DNA of 64,000 bases from Hygrophila difformis (taxonomy: Eukaryota; Streptophyta; Magnoliopsida; Lamiales; Acanthaceae). The DNA is taken from the NCBI GenBank assembly GCA_030278955.1, contig JAOANR010000010.1, positions 20,986,444 through 21,050,443 on the forward strand, in the 5' to 3' direction. Position numbers and translations under genes: made by a program. Shown piece after piece: positions 23,777 to 36,100 of the stretch (its first letter is position 1; each line of letters opens with the position of its first letter). The notes under the pieces were generated by a model. It was not told the DNA's origin, did no database searches, and saw nothing but the letters and a program-made list of their open reading frames with translations.

Positions 23777-24385
23777 TTAAATACAAATTTTCATCAGGAA
23801 ATGCATCATTCTTAATTTTTCTTCCCCTTTTTCATGTTCCAATCTAGATAGATGATCCTTTACAGGATTTTCATCACCTTTTATGTCTCTAATATCTAAA
23901 TCAAACTCCTGCAACAATAACACCCATAGAATTAATCGAGGTTTTGCATCTTTCTTTGTAAATAAATCTTTAATAGCAGCATCATCAGTGTGAACTACAG
24001 TTTTAGAGCCAATCAAATAGGGTCTAAATTTTTCACATGCATACACAACAGATAATAATTCTTTTTCAGTGGTAGCATAATTTCGTTGTGCAGAATTTAA
24101 AGCCCGACTAGCATAATAAATAACATGTAGCTTCTTATCGTTTCGTTGACCCAACACTGCTCCAACGGCAAAGTCACTTGTATCACTCATAATATCAAAT
24201 GGTAAACTCCAGTCAGGTGGCTGAATAATTGGTGCAGTTACCAATGCTTCCTTGATCCTATTGAACGCCTCAACACACTCATCAGTAAAATCAAATTCAA
24301 CATCTTTACACAGCAGTTTAAACAAAGGCAGTGCAATCTTAGAAAAATCCTTTATAAATCTTCTATAAAATCCAGCATGTCCCAA
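23777..24385 (-). pseudogene. Athila pol: RT connection and RNase H
   Basis: Frame of about 200 codons containing the RT thumb/connection ([16 protein letters not shown]) and RNase H. Catalytic acidic positions are visible in [33 protein letters not shown] and [11 protein letters not shown], with a C-terminal [10 protein letters not shown]. The first motif normally reads CDASD, so there are changes near the active site. A frame shift of a few bases separates it from the RT frame ending at 24392. Confidence 0.85.
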
Positions 24386-24391
24386 AAAGCT

Positions 24392-25429
24392 TCAAAAAGT
24401 TTTAAGATTATTAGGAGGTGGAATTTTAGCAATCACTTCTACTTCAGCCCTATCAACTTCAATGCCATTCTTAGAAATTCTATGTCCTAAGACAATGCCT
24501 TCATTAACCATAAAATGACATTTTTCCCAATTAAGAACTAAATTTGATTCCTCACATCTAATTAATACTTTTTCAAGATTAATTAAACATTTTTCAAAGT
24601 TAGACCCAAATACAGAAAAATCATCCATAAATACCTCAATGTGTGTCTCAATTAAATCAAAAAATATAGACATCATGCATCTCTGAAATGTAGCTGGAGC
24701 ATTACACAAACCAAATGGCATTCTCCTATATGCAAATGTACCGTAGGGACATGTAAATGTAGTTTTGTCTTGATCCTCAGGTGCAATTGGAACTTGATTA
24801 TAACCAGAATAGCCATCTAAAAAGCAATAAAATTCATGACCAGCTAAACTCTCTAACATTTGATCAATAAAAGGCAGTGGGAAATGATCTTTCCTAGTCT
24901 TATCATTCAATCTCCTATAATCAATGCAAACACACCATCCGGTAGTAGGCCTAGTAGGTACTAATTCACCATTTTCGTCTCTAACAACAGTCGTACCTCC
25001 CTTTTTAGGCACTACTTGAACTGGACTCACCCACTGACTATCAGAAATAGGATAGATAATACCTGCATCGAGTAGTTTAATCACCTCTGCCCTTACAGCT
25101 TCTTGTAAATGAGGATTCAATCTTCTTTGGGGCTGTCTCACTGGCTTGTCATCCTCCTCCATGTAGATCCGATGCGTACACAATGCTGGACTCAGTCCTT
25201 TGATATCTGCTATTGTCCAACCTATTGCTCTAATATGCTTACTCAACACTTTGGTTAATGCATTTAATTGATCATCATTTAATTTATTACTTGCAATAAC
25301 AGGTAATGTATCATTCTCACCAAGAAAAACATACCTCAAATGTGATGGCAGCTCTTTCAAAGTTAGTACAGGTGGCTTTTCAACAGACGGGACTAACTTG
25401 GACTCTTCTATTGCACATGCTACTTGCAA
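24392..25429 (-). pseudogene. Athila pol: reverse transcriptase
   Basis: 345-codon frame. The RT fingers and palm run from AGIIYPISDSQWVSPVQVVPKKGG through CIDYRRLNDKTRKDHFPLPFIDQ and YSGYNQVPIAPEDQDKTTF to PFGLCNAPATFQRCM and the catalytic FMDDFSVFG box. The insert between PKKGG and the CIDYR motif (NGELVPTRPTTGW) is typical of Athila/Tat RTs. RT copies genomic RNA into cDNA from the Asp-tRNA primer. It ends in a stop shortly after EVIAKIPPPNNLK, where the next domain is out of phase. Confidence 0.92.
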
Positions 25430-25444
25430 CGGTAATCCTCCCTA

Positions 25445-26406
25445 TCACTTACTCTCAGCTAAGTCCTCACAACTCTCCTCTAACTGCTCAAATTTCCTAT
25501 AAGGGTCATGTCTAGCAAAGAACTCTCTCTCAATCACCTCATCCTCTTGATAGATAGCTGTCACTCTATTACACGGGTAGGTATCAGAACTAGCGTGTTG
25601 TGTTTTAGTTGTCTTAGAAATGTCAAACGACACTTGTTCATTACCTACTTTAAGTGTAATCTTACCATCATCCATATCAACCATAGCTCTCCCAGCAGAA
25701 ATGGTCTACCTAGAATCAGATGAATATCCATGTCTTTCTCCATATCAAGGACAACAAAGTCAACGGGGAAGATGAAGCTCTCAACTTGAACAGGAACGTC
25801 TTCTACAATGCCTAAAGGTGTCCTAATAGATCTATCAGCAAGCTGTAGCTGCATCCTAGTAGGCTTTACAACTCCTACTCCAAGCTCTCTAAAGACATGT
25901 AGAGGCATCAAATTAATACTAGACCCAAGATCACATAAAGCTTTGTTGAATTCTTTAGTACCAATAATGCACGGAATGGTGTAACTCCCTGGATCTTTTT
26001 GTTTAGTAGGCTGCCTTCTCTGTAAGATCGCACTACACTCCCCTGTTAGTGTCACTTTCTCTTCATCATCTACACTCCTCTTTTTTGATAGAATTTCTTT
26101 TAAAAACTTAGCATATATGGGCATTTGAGCTATAGCATCAGAAAAAGGAATGTCAATTCTTAAATTTTTAAACACTTCTAAGAATTTAGCAAAATCTTTA
26201 TCATCTTTTGCCTTTTTTAAGACGCTGTGGATATGGAATAGGTGGCGGATATGACTTGATTTGGACAGTAGACTTCCCTTTATCCTTATCCCTATCAACA
26301 CTAAGTCTCTCACTCTCCTTAGGCTTATCAGTGTTCTTCTACTGATTTTCTTCCTCTGCATCCTCACTTTGATCATCTGTAGTATTAGTTGAAACCTCTG
26401 GGTCAT
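25445..26406 (-). pseudogene. Athila aspartic protease and linker
   Basis: The frame 26406-25645 contains the protease: IPCIIGTKEFNKALCDLGSSINLMP holds the active-site region (DLGSS, where Athila enzymes usually read DLGAS) and HLILGRPFL the second conserved motif. A further frame, 25684-25445, carries the linker towards RT (IEREFFARHDPYRKFEQLEE). A phase change near 25660 breaks the polyprotein. The enzyme would cleave Gag-Pol. Confidence 0.82.
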
Positions 26407-27960
26407 CTAAGGATGGGTAAGGATTAGGTAATTCCTTTTTGTTTCTTAAGGTGATAGCTTTACACTGCTCCTTTGGATTAGGGTCAGGCATACTTGGTAG
26501 TGTTCCTTGCTGTCTATTTGAAATATCCCTAGCAATTTGACCAACTTGAACTTCTAGATTTCTCATTGAAGCTTGCATTTGTTGAATTGTTTGTTGTTGA
26601 GACACAATTGTATTTATTAACTCTTTTAAATTAACCTCATCTCCTCCTTGTTTTTGTTGCAGCTGTTGTTGAGGTTGGAAGTTCCTAGGTGGTTGGTTAG
26701 GGTAAAAGGATTGATTTTGATTTCTGTTTTGATTAAAGTTTTGATTCTGATTCTGATTTTGGTTTTGAAAGTTTTGATTTTGATTTTGATTTTGAGGGTA
26801 AGGTGGACGGTATTTTGTGGGTAAGTGTTTTGTTGAAATTGAGAATTTTGATTTGGATAGAAGTTTTGATTTTGAGAACGGTTTTGGTTGAAATTTTGCT
26901 GCCTATTTCCCATGTAATTCACGTCTTCGACTTTCTCCTCAGTCCCCTCACACTGCATAGTCTCTTGAAGTCCTTGATCGAGCAAGGGACAAGCTGATGA
27001 TTCATGAGGTCCATGACAAATACCGCATCTCACAACCTTACTTTGACCTTTCTTAAGTGAAACAACCTCCCTCATCAAAGCATCTAACTTAGAATCCATA
27101 TCAACTGTCTTTTCTACCTCATATAACCCAGCTTTGATTTATTTCTAGCATTTTTCTTACCAGGAAATTTTTTCATGTTAGATATCTTTTTCTTAATGAT
27201 TTCATTAGCTCTATTAGAAAGAATCTCCAGCCACTGCATCCAACAAATTCCTCCAATGATCCAACAATCCATTGTAGAAAAAGTGCATCTGCTGCAAGTC
27301 CTCAAAGCCATGATTTGGACATCTCGCCAGTAAGGTGTTGTATCTATCCCATGCATCAAGTAAAGTCTCATCCTCATCTTGCACAAATTCTTTAATTTTT
27401 TCTTGCAATTCTAAAACCTTAGAAGATGGGAAGAACTATTCTAAGAAAGCTTCTAGCATTTTATCCCAAGTGGTAACATCCCTTAATTGAAGTGAATTAT
27501 ACCAGGTTTTAGCTTTATCTCTAAGTGAAAATGAGAACAGTCTTAACTTAATTTCATCACTGGTAACACCATTTATTTTCACTGTCTCACAATAATCCAG
27601 AAAATTTCTTATGTGTTCTACTGCATCATTAGTAGGTGCTCCGTTATATTGATTAGCTTGAACCATTGTGATTAGTGCTGGCTGTAGAGTAAAGCTTAAA
27701 GCATCTACATCTGGCCTTGAAGTTTAATTAAGCAGATTTCCACTAGTTCCTTGTAAATGTTCCTCAATGGTCATTTCATGTTGATTATCATGTTCCACAT
27801 CACCACCGTTACCTCCATTATTACCCCTATTATTTTCATTATTATCTGCCATGTTTAACCTATTGAATTGAGCAACTAATTGATTAGTTTGGAGTGTTAG
27901 AACCTCAGTCATTGTAGGATAGTTTTCTTCATCAGATGATGAATTAATTAAGATTTCCAA
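26339..27960 (-). pseudogene. Athila gag
   Basis: Decayed gag in at least five frame pieces. N-terminal piece: 27960-27724. Capsid core: 27666-27436 (EHIRNFLDYCETVKINGV, LRLFSFSLRDKAKTWYNSL). Capsid C-terminal piece: 27408-27214 (FYNGLLDHWRNLLDAVAG). Nucleocapsid: 27099-26626, with a CX2CX3HX4C knuckle (CGICHGPHESSAC) followed by an Asn/Gln-rich low-complexity tract. Linker: 26605-26339. Stops and frameshifts near 27724, 27436, 27214-27100 and 26626 make it non-functional. Confidence 0.85.
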
Positions 27961-28074
27961 CTGAGCTGGTCTCCTACGTTTTCCTAATCTAATAGCTCTA
28001 AGAGTACGCTCAATATTTAAGTTAATTTATTTTAATTAATAAAATAAAAACAATTAAAAGTTCACAACAATATA

Positions 28075-28094
28075 CCCGGCAACGGCGCCAAAAA
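28075..28094 (-). other. Primer-binding site, Asp-tRNA (Athila type)
   Basis: The minus strand reads TTTTTGGCGCCGTTGCCGGG two bases after the LTR end CCCATCA, the standard Athila/Tat primer site. The stretch 27961-28074 is an AT-rich leader. Confidence 0.92.
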
Positions 28095-28096
28095 CT

Positions 28097-29994
28097 TGAT
28101 GGGTGATTTCACTACTCATATTTTACCACAAATGGATGGTTGTTATCAAGTAATAAATACTGGTGAATACCAGGTCGTTCCACAGGGAATTCAGAATATT
28201 ATTTCATTCTGGAGAATATTTTAATTGTTCTTAAGTTTATTAATTATATTTTATATATTTTAAAAATAGTTTGTTTAATTCTAGAGTTGATTAAATTAAA
28301 AATAAAGACATTAAATTTAATAATAAAGCAAGTTAAAATTTTAATTAATAAAAATATAAATGGGAGATGCTTGTAATATTTTAAATATTGCCATTTTTAT
28401 ATAAAATAGAAATTACATATTGACTTGGCATTTTCCAATGTCTAAAAAGATCAATTTCTTAAACTTTAATTATTTTATAAAGATTAAAAATATAGTAATC
28501 CTCTAAAGTTCAAATTATGTTTAAACGGACTTCATGGAAGTTGATTAAATTATCTAGCATTCTGCAATCATCATTTCAGGCCTAAATTTGAGTCTTTCCC
28601 AAGCATACAAATTTACCTATAGCGATTAAAAGTCACATTTCATTTCCCAAATCATTGCATACATGCCAGAATCTATTTTTAATGTAATTTATTCGCAATT
28701 CCGGTATTAAAATATTAATTCTACTTTTTATCTCCCGATTTAGTAAAGCAGAAATCACAGGATTAGATTCTAACATTCAATTATGCAGAATAGTGTAAAT
28801 AACTTAATAATTATGGTAAAATATTGATAAAATATGGTAAAATGAATTTTTATACTAAAATTAGAATGTGAACAGATTAAGATTATGCTAGATTAAACTT
28901 AAACAGATTAGAACAGAAAGCATCGATCATCATGAATTAGCAGATTAAAAATACAGATCTCAGATTTTTGCTAAAACATAATTGTCAATCAATTTCAGGC
29001 ATCCAATACATAATCCTAATTCAAATTCTAACATCATTAAAGATTAATCCAGATTTAAACATATAGACATCGACATTTATTATACTTCCATAAAAGATAA
29101 ATTCATACTTCAAAAGTGATTCTGAACTCCCGTTCTAGATGACTCCTAACACGAACATTACAGAAATCCGTCTACAAATTTGAAACATAATAGCAGATTA
29201 CATTTAGAGGCAAATTCATAACATTACAAAGCAAGAAAAAGAAAGGCAACACCTAGAATAGGAAGAACACGCCCATAACAGCGTTCTTGATGCATTCCTC
29301 CAGCATGGATTTGTGTTCCGGCCTTCTTCTCCCATGATTTAGTGTTTACAGTGTTTTTCTGATGTATTTTCGCAGTCTGAATGAAGAAGAATGGTGAAGA
29401 ACGGTGTTTAAAACCGAGTTCAGGAGGTTAGAAAACTGCCCAACCGCGACTATGGCGCGTAATGTGGCGCTCGGGACCCAATTTCGGCGCCACCAAGGAG
29501 AGTCGGCGCATCCTAACAATTTTCCCAATTTTCTGATTGCGGCGCCTAAAGTGGCGCCTGGAGGCAGATTTCGTCGCCGCCAAGAAGGTGCGGCGCATCC
29601 TGAAGCTTTTTTCATCCGAAATTTTTCTAAGTGTTGAAGTGGCGCCTGATGTGGCGCTCCAAGGTGCTTTTGGGCGCCGCCATGCCAATGCGGCGCATTC
29701 TGGGCACACTTCATTGTTGAAAAATCCGAATTTGATATTCTTTGTCCTCCGAACATCTTCATTTCTTCATTTTAATCCCTGAAATATCATTGCAATGTAT
29801 TAGATTTGCCAAAGTCTTATTATAAAGCATGGTAAATTAAGCTCAAATAAACTTAATTTAACCATGATTATTAATATTTACAAATCACATGAAATATAAA
29901 CTAAAAAACATTAAAATATGGTTATATGCATGCATTTTAGACATATTTTAGCACAATTTAAGCGCATTTAAATGTGGCTTCACAGGGTGCATCA
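28097..29994 (-). repeat. 5' LTR of the Athila element
   Basis: 1898 bp, TGATGGG ... GCATCA on the plus strand, near-collinear with 12197-14045. The length difference comes from an extra ~50 bp at ~28744-28800. It holds a GGCGCC hairpin cluster at 29455-29697 with the arms better preserved than in the other LTR (for example GCGCCGC/GCGGCGC at 29673-29696). Confidence 0.9.
29455..29697. repeat. GGCGCC hairpin cluster in the 5' LTR
   Basis: Three units with hairpins at 29486-29509, 29573-29596 and 29673-29696, spaced 87-100 nt. Open frames in this stretch are repeat-derived. Confidence 0.7.
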
Positions 29995-30843
29995 ACATCA
30001 TCATCACCCTCATCGTCACGATGTGCAACATCCACCCAAGCGACATGTTGTTCCGATCATCTTCCTCGAATGAAGAAAACCCTCCATTTATCCACTTTCG
30101 GAGCCCCCTCATCTCATGACTCTCCCATGGCCTCAATCACAACAGCTCCGGTCACCTTCTTCTTTATTCAGGCCACCCCGAAAGCCGTAACACTATCGAA
30201 AAACAAAACTCCATCGCGCCGCCACAAGCTTCCATCGCCGGCCAACCATCATCCTGCCACGACCCTCATCAACCTCCGGCAGTCACATCTTCAATCCAAG
30301 ACTGTTGCACCATCTCCGTCGTTGCTCCGGTCATCTTCTCCGTTATTCCGGCAAAGAAAACCCTCGAATTATCTCGAAACTCCAGCAGCCGCGTTTCCAC
30401 CTCTTTCTTCACTCTTCTCCGGCGAGCTTCACCTCACCATTGCCGATATTCCCATGCCTGTCACAACCGGAGAACTCATCTTCGTCTCCCGCGGCCTCAT
30501 CTCTCCAAGCGACCATGGCCGGAAGCCAAGGGTGGGAAAGAAACCCCCGTCGGAATGCTTTCACCCAACTCTGTCGAAAAGCCGAAGCAGCTCCACAACG
30601 CACACGTTGCAAGGGGGTCTGCTACGTCGCCAGACTCTCGCGTTGGGAAGCAAGAGTCAAGCGACGGGAACGGTTCCGGACGAGGGAAGCTTCGAATTTC
30701 ACTTTGCCAAATGCTTTAGGAAGTACCGGGAGCAAAGGTCCTGCAGTACAAGAAACTTTGGAGTCTTCCTTGGGACCTCGAGATCCCGTCTCTTCCTGTG
30801 GAAGACCCCGAAATACATTGCACTACTTTTGATCCCGTCGTGA
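29995..30843. other. C-rich, Ser/Pro-coding low-complexity stretch (right flank of Athila)
   Basis: A 289-codon plus-strand frame (29974-30843) begins inside the Athila LTR, so its start cannot be original. A second long frame overlaps in another phase, and the residues are mostly Ser, Pro, Thr, Arg and His with no domain. It resembles leader sequence of an older element or the first exon of a lost gene. It probably continues 11485-12196 across the Athila insertion. I do not call a gene. Confidence 0.35.
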
Positions 30844-31870
30844 ACCTCCTCAAGCATGGCGACGTGTGTTCACTCTTGCGACGGGCTCAACAAGTCCTTT
30901 TGACTTATTTAATTTATTTTAGTTTTTGTTTAATTATTATAATGGGTTGATTAAAGCCCCTAATTAATTAATTAGCTTAACTAATCCATGTAATTAGGGT
31001 TTGCCTATATATATGGAACTCCCCAACAATTGTTCTTCACCTTTTGAATTGAATGAATTTTTGCTTGAATGCAATCCATTTTTCTTAAGGTCATTAAAGA
31101 GTTTGTGGGAACCGAAAATCCTCATCTAATTGTGTTTGTAGCTTGAGCTATTTCACAATTCTTGGATCTTGAAGCAAATCCAAGGTTGAACCCATTGTTG
31201 TATAAACATTGGGAGCTTCCCTATCCTCTTGTTCTTCATCCCATTTCTTCTTCCCTTTCATTTTATTTCTCCATCTATTGATTTCTTTGTTTTGGATCCT
31301 TGCGCTACTCCATTTGATATTAGAGCCAAACAAAGATTCAATAGATTTTTCCATATCCAAAAACCCATAAAAATTCAAAAACCTCAAAAACTTGTATTCT
31401 GCCCACTGAAGCCATTTTGCTCTGTTATGAATTTTGCAATTCTGAGTTCATATTTGGTTTCAGTGGGTTGTTTACACTCAAAAACATATAAAGATCGAAA
31501 CATTTGGCCAAGGGAATCATTTTATATGCTTTTTTGAAGTTTGGCCAATTTTTCTTCAAAATCTTGTTCATCCATTGATCATCATCTTGTTCATCCCTTT
31601 TCACACACACCACTCACCATTTGGGAGCATATTCCATTTACTAATTTCAAATCCTCCATTCCTAAGGGTTTATAATGCCCAAATTTTTCCAAACTCATCA
31701 TCTTCATCAAACCCCCCCCCCCCCGAAAACCCTAAAAACAAGCATTTTGTCCAGTTCTTCAAATTTCTGGTTTTTGCTCTTTGAGAGTTTGTGAAATCTG
31801 AACCCATATTCTTAATCCTCATCTCAAGATCTTTCCATTGGTATATGATTCATATAAATCCGAGTTCATA
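30844..31870 (+). other. Possible LTR or promoter remnant with TATA box
   Basis: After an AT-rich stretch comes AATTAGGGTTTGCC followed by TATATATATGG at 31006-31016, then a T- and C-rich leader, a layout typical of plant LTR U3/R regions. No primer site, second LTR or coding domain was found. The rest (31200-31870) is non-coding with a run of ten or more C near 31714. Confidence 0.35.
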
Positions 31871-32055
31871 CACTACAAGAAAAACAGGCTTTACCGACCA
31901 CCGTGTTGCGGGTCGGATGTACCGACTGTAGGGCCGACCGCAACTGGTGGTCGGTAAAATTAATTCGTTGTGGGGTCCGGGATTAAAACCCAACCACATC
32001 ACCGACCAAAAGTCGTCTGGTCGGTGATAGTGACCGCGTTGGTGTGGTCGGTAAC
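31871..32055 (+). repeat. CACTA terminal inverted repeat and subterminal repeats
   Basis: CACTACAAGAAAAA at 31871-31884 is the classic plant CACTA end. It is followed by at least six ACCGAC/GTCGGT motifs in both orientations up to ~32050, the arrangement bound by the element's own protein in En/Spm. Confidence 0.85.
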
Positions 32056-33104
32056 CTAGGGATTAAATCCCCAAATCGCGAACAGAACAAGAACAGAACA
32101 GCCCCCTTCACTCCCATTCTCTCTCGCGCACCAGGCGATTCCTCCGACTCCCGACCACCATTCCGACCGCCGCCGACCCCGCCGCCGTCGGCCTCCCTAT
32201 TTCGTGGAAGAGATTCGAGCCACTCCCGAAAGTCCATTCGAGAAGCGGGCAGTGGAGGTTTCTCCTCGAGGGGAGCATTTCGATTCCGTTCGTGCAATCA
32301 CTCAAGGTATTTGATTGACTACTCCTTCCCCTTTTAGATATTCGATTGTTCTAAATTTTGGCCAAATTTTATGTGTTTCGGTTTCTTAGCTTGAGGTTCA
32401 TTTCAATTGAATGTGTTTATTTGATTGTGGAATCTGAAATGATAGAAACAATATTGAGTGTTATGTGTTATGTTTGATGTGTTTGTTAGCAAATAGCAAA
32501 TTCGCAAACAAGGAAAAAAAATCGAGATTGCATGGCTAGAGTTGGGGCAGCAGAGTGTTTTGGCCATTTGCGCACAAAATGTTTCGATTCTTGAAATTAT
32601 AAGCACATAATTGGAAACCTCTCATCGAGTAGATGAATTTGCATATATGATATGCTTAATTTGGATATCGTATGAGAAACTTATGGCCTGTTGAACTGTT
32701 TTTGGGTTGTTCTCATCATTGGTTTTTAATAGGATTCATATTGTGCAACCACTTATTTATGATATTTCCAATTTAGTATTTAAATTAGGTTATATTATTG
32801 GATTGTATATTCGGAAGTCATGTGGAGATGTTGAATGGAAATATGTTAAATATAGGATGAACTTAATCTAGTTGATTGATTGGATTAAAATCAACATGTC
32901 CACTTGTTTTTATAGGTAAATTTGATTTAATTTAAAGGCAAATATACGATGAAAACATATTAATGTAACATCTACTTAGTCTAATCCACCTTAGGGTAAA
33001 TTTGAATTAATTTAATTTGACACGTTGAATTAATGCAAGTGAACAAACCATGTAACATCCACTTAGTCTATATTTACCAAAATGAGGACAACATATTAAT
33101 GTAG
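32056..33104 (+). other. CACTA leader, non-coding
   Basis: A C-rich segment (32090-32310) resembling an untranslated first exon, then AT-rich sequence that may be an intron. A plausible splice donor (CAAGGTATTTG) occurs near 32305. No domain is encoded. Confidence 0.35.
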
Positions 33105-36100
33105 GTGATGGACCGGAGTTGGATGTACCGCTCCCGTTGTGAAGTGGGAGTACTGACCTCAGAATTTAAGAGTGGAGTTGATTTGTTCGTACGTATGTCT
33201 CATCAAAACCCAAATGTGGATAGAGCACAGGGAAAACTAAGGTGTCCGTGTAGACAATGTAGGAATAAGTGTTATCTACTTGATGATGACATCAAGTATC
33301 ATTTACAATGCAATGGATTTGTACTGAACTACGAAAGGTGATATGTCACGGAGAGTCACACCACCCTCCTTGTTCAGAGCTTCCTGAAACGGCCGCCTCT
33401 TCAAGGTCTGCCACTGAAGATGCTTACATACAAATGGTGTTCGATGGAATGGGATTTGGTATTCCGAATACAACACCGCCCGATGAAGGTGATGTACCGA
33501 GGCCCCCCGAGGAACCTAATGCACAAGAGAGAATGTTCTACCGTATGTTGGAGGCGGCGGACAAGGATCTGTGGCATGGATGCAAGAAAATGACTTTATT
33601 GTCAACAATTGCTAGGTTGTTCAATATTAAGGCTGAACATAATCTGTCTGAGAGGTGTTTCGATACTTTATGCCAACTCATCATCGATACACTTCTTGAG
33701 GATAATGCTATGGTAAAGAACTTTTATGAGGCGAAGAAGCTACTCGAGGGGTTGGGGCTACCTTTTCAGAAAATAGATTGTTGTCCTAAAGGTTGTATGT
33801 TATATTGGCTCGACGATGCATCATTAGATAGATGCAAGTTCTATGACGGGCCTCGGTTTAGGGAAACAAATTCCACTTCACGGCTTGCATGCAAGTACAT
33901 GTTCTATTTCCCACTAACAAACAGATTAAAAAGGTTGTACGCATCAGAGACGACTGCGGAGCATATGACTTGGCATGTTGGACATGATCATGGGTCTTCC
34001 AGGGAGATGTGTCATCCTTGCGACAAGAGGGCATGGAAACACTTTGACACACTTCATCCAGTTTTTGCTGCTGAGGGCCGGAATGTCCGTTTGGGCTTAT
34101 GCACGGATGGTTTCCAACCATTTGGTCAGTCAGGTTCACAGTACTCTTGTTGGCCAGTTATTCTAACCCCTTACAATCTCCCTCCCGGCATGTGTATGAA
34201 AGATCAATACATGTTCCTGACATGTATAATCTTTGGGAGATCAAGCCCAAAACAGGGGATAGATGTGTACTTACAACCCTTAATAGCAGAGCTATTGGAT
34301 TTGTGGGAAGTTGGGATCACAACATATGACAGATATTCCAAGCAAAACTTTCAGCTGAAGGTGGCATTGATGTGGACAATTGGAGGCCTCCCAGCGTATT
34401 CTATGTTGTCTGGTTGGAGCACATATGGGAAAACGGCTTGCCCGGTATGTATGGAAGAGACTGAATCCATAAGGCTAAAAGAGGGTGGAAACCAGTCCTG
34501 GTTTGATGTGCACATGAGGTTCCTACCTCCCGATCATCCTTTCAGAATTGATAAGTCAAAATTCATGAATGATCGAGAGGAACACGAGTCGCCACCAAGG
34601 TATAAGAGCGGTGAAGAGGTGCTGGAAGACATTGAAATGCATGGAATGCGACGGCTTACCGAATTAGGAGGAGCTGAGGAGAATACAATGCTTAGTAAGA
34701 CATGTGGATGGAAAAAAGGAGTATCTCTTGGGATCTACCATATTGGAAGACGAATTTGGTTAGACACAATTTGGATGTCATGCACATTGAGAAAAATGTG
34801 TTCGAGAATGTTTTCAACATAGTTATGGACGTTCAGGGTAAGACAAAAGATAATGCGAAAGCATGAGAGGACCTTAGGACATTGTGCAACAGGCCTGAAC
34901 TGCATAGGGACAATCGTAACGGTAGATATCCAAAAGCAGTATATACAATGGACAAGGAAAGGCGGGATATATTTTTGAAATGGGTTGCAGGGTTAAAGTT
35001 TCCCGATAGATTTGTTTCCAACCTAGGGCAGATGCGTAGATATGAACAAACACAGAATGTTTGGAATGAAAAGTCATGACTCCCATTTTTTTACAGCGTC
35101 TCCTACCGATAGGTTGGCGGGATCTACTCCAGAAGAGTGTGTGGGAACCCATAGCAGAGTTGAGCAACTATTTCCGGGCCTTGACTGCGAAAACAATTAA
35201 AATTGAGGACTTAGACAAATTGGCCTTCGATATTCCAGTTCTTTTATGTAAGTTGGAAAAAATTTTCCCACCAGCATTCTTCGACTGCATGGAACATCTT
35301 CCCGTCCACCTACTCACGAAGCCAGGCTTGGCGGTCCTGTGCAATTCAGATGGATGTACTCGTATGAGAGGTGAATTTTAATTACATTGTTATGTACTAT
35401 TACATTGATTCTATTCACTGTGATGACCAATATTTCTTTGCATTATACCTTGCAGATATCTGAATCTCTTGAAGAGAACTGTGTGCAACAAGGCGCATGT
35501 TGAAGGGAGTATTTGCAATGCATATATGTTTGAGAGGCCTCAATTTTCTACTCTCATTACTTTGAGAAGCATGTGTTCACACGCGAGAGGAATGTGCCAA
35601 GGAATGATGACGGTGGCATAATTCAATATGATGATATCCTACCTAGTGTATTTGCGCACGGGGGACGTGCCCAAGGGAAATCAACGAAGAGACGACTGTG
35701 TGGGGAAGAGTTGAATGCCGTACATAATTACCTCCTCTTAAATTGTAAAGAGATCGAACCGGATCTCGAGTAAGTTCTTGTTATAATCTTTCAATTAGAA
35801 ATATGTAAGTGCTTGTAACATAACCAAATTCCTTGTCTCAACAATAGGGCATTCCAACAGCAGCTGCTGGAAGATCGCCCTGGTCTAAGTGTTACAGATA
35901 TATGGGCAGCGCAGTCCGCAGACTTTTCTAAATGGTTTTTGGAATACGTGATCGAAAATCCACCAGAGAATCCATGCATTTACCACGTGGCACAGAGCCC
36001 GCTTCCAATTGGTACATCATATCCTATGTACTTTATCAATGGAATGAAATTGCACACAGAATCTCATGGTAGGCAGAAGTCGACATAGAATAGTGGAGTG

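Larger units (their letters stand above)
12197..29994 (-). mobile_element. Athila-type Ty3/Gypsy LTR retrotransposon (degenerate, complete structure)
   Basis: Minus-strand order: LTR (28097-29994), Asp-tRNA primer site, gag, protease, RT, RNase H, integrase, two ORF-1/env-like genes, polypurine tract, LTR (12197-14045). Both LTRs begin TGAT and end ATCA in element orientation. The TGGCGCCGTTGCCGG primer site, ~1.9 kb LTRs and the ORF downstream of integrase are diagnostic of the Athila branch. All genes carry stops or frameshifts. Flanking 5-mers (GGCGC left, ACATC right) do not match. Confidence 0.9.

Noticed and set aside
29974..30843. 289-codon open frame as a host gene
   Set aside because: It starts inside the Athila LTR, overlaps another long frame, has Ser/Pro low complexity and no domain.
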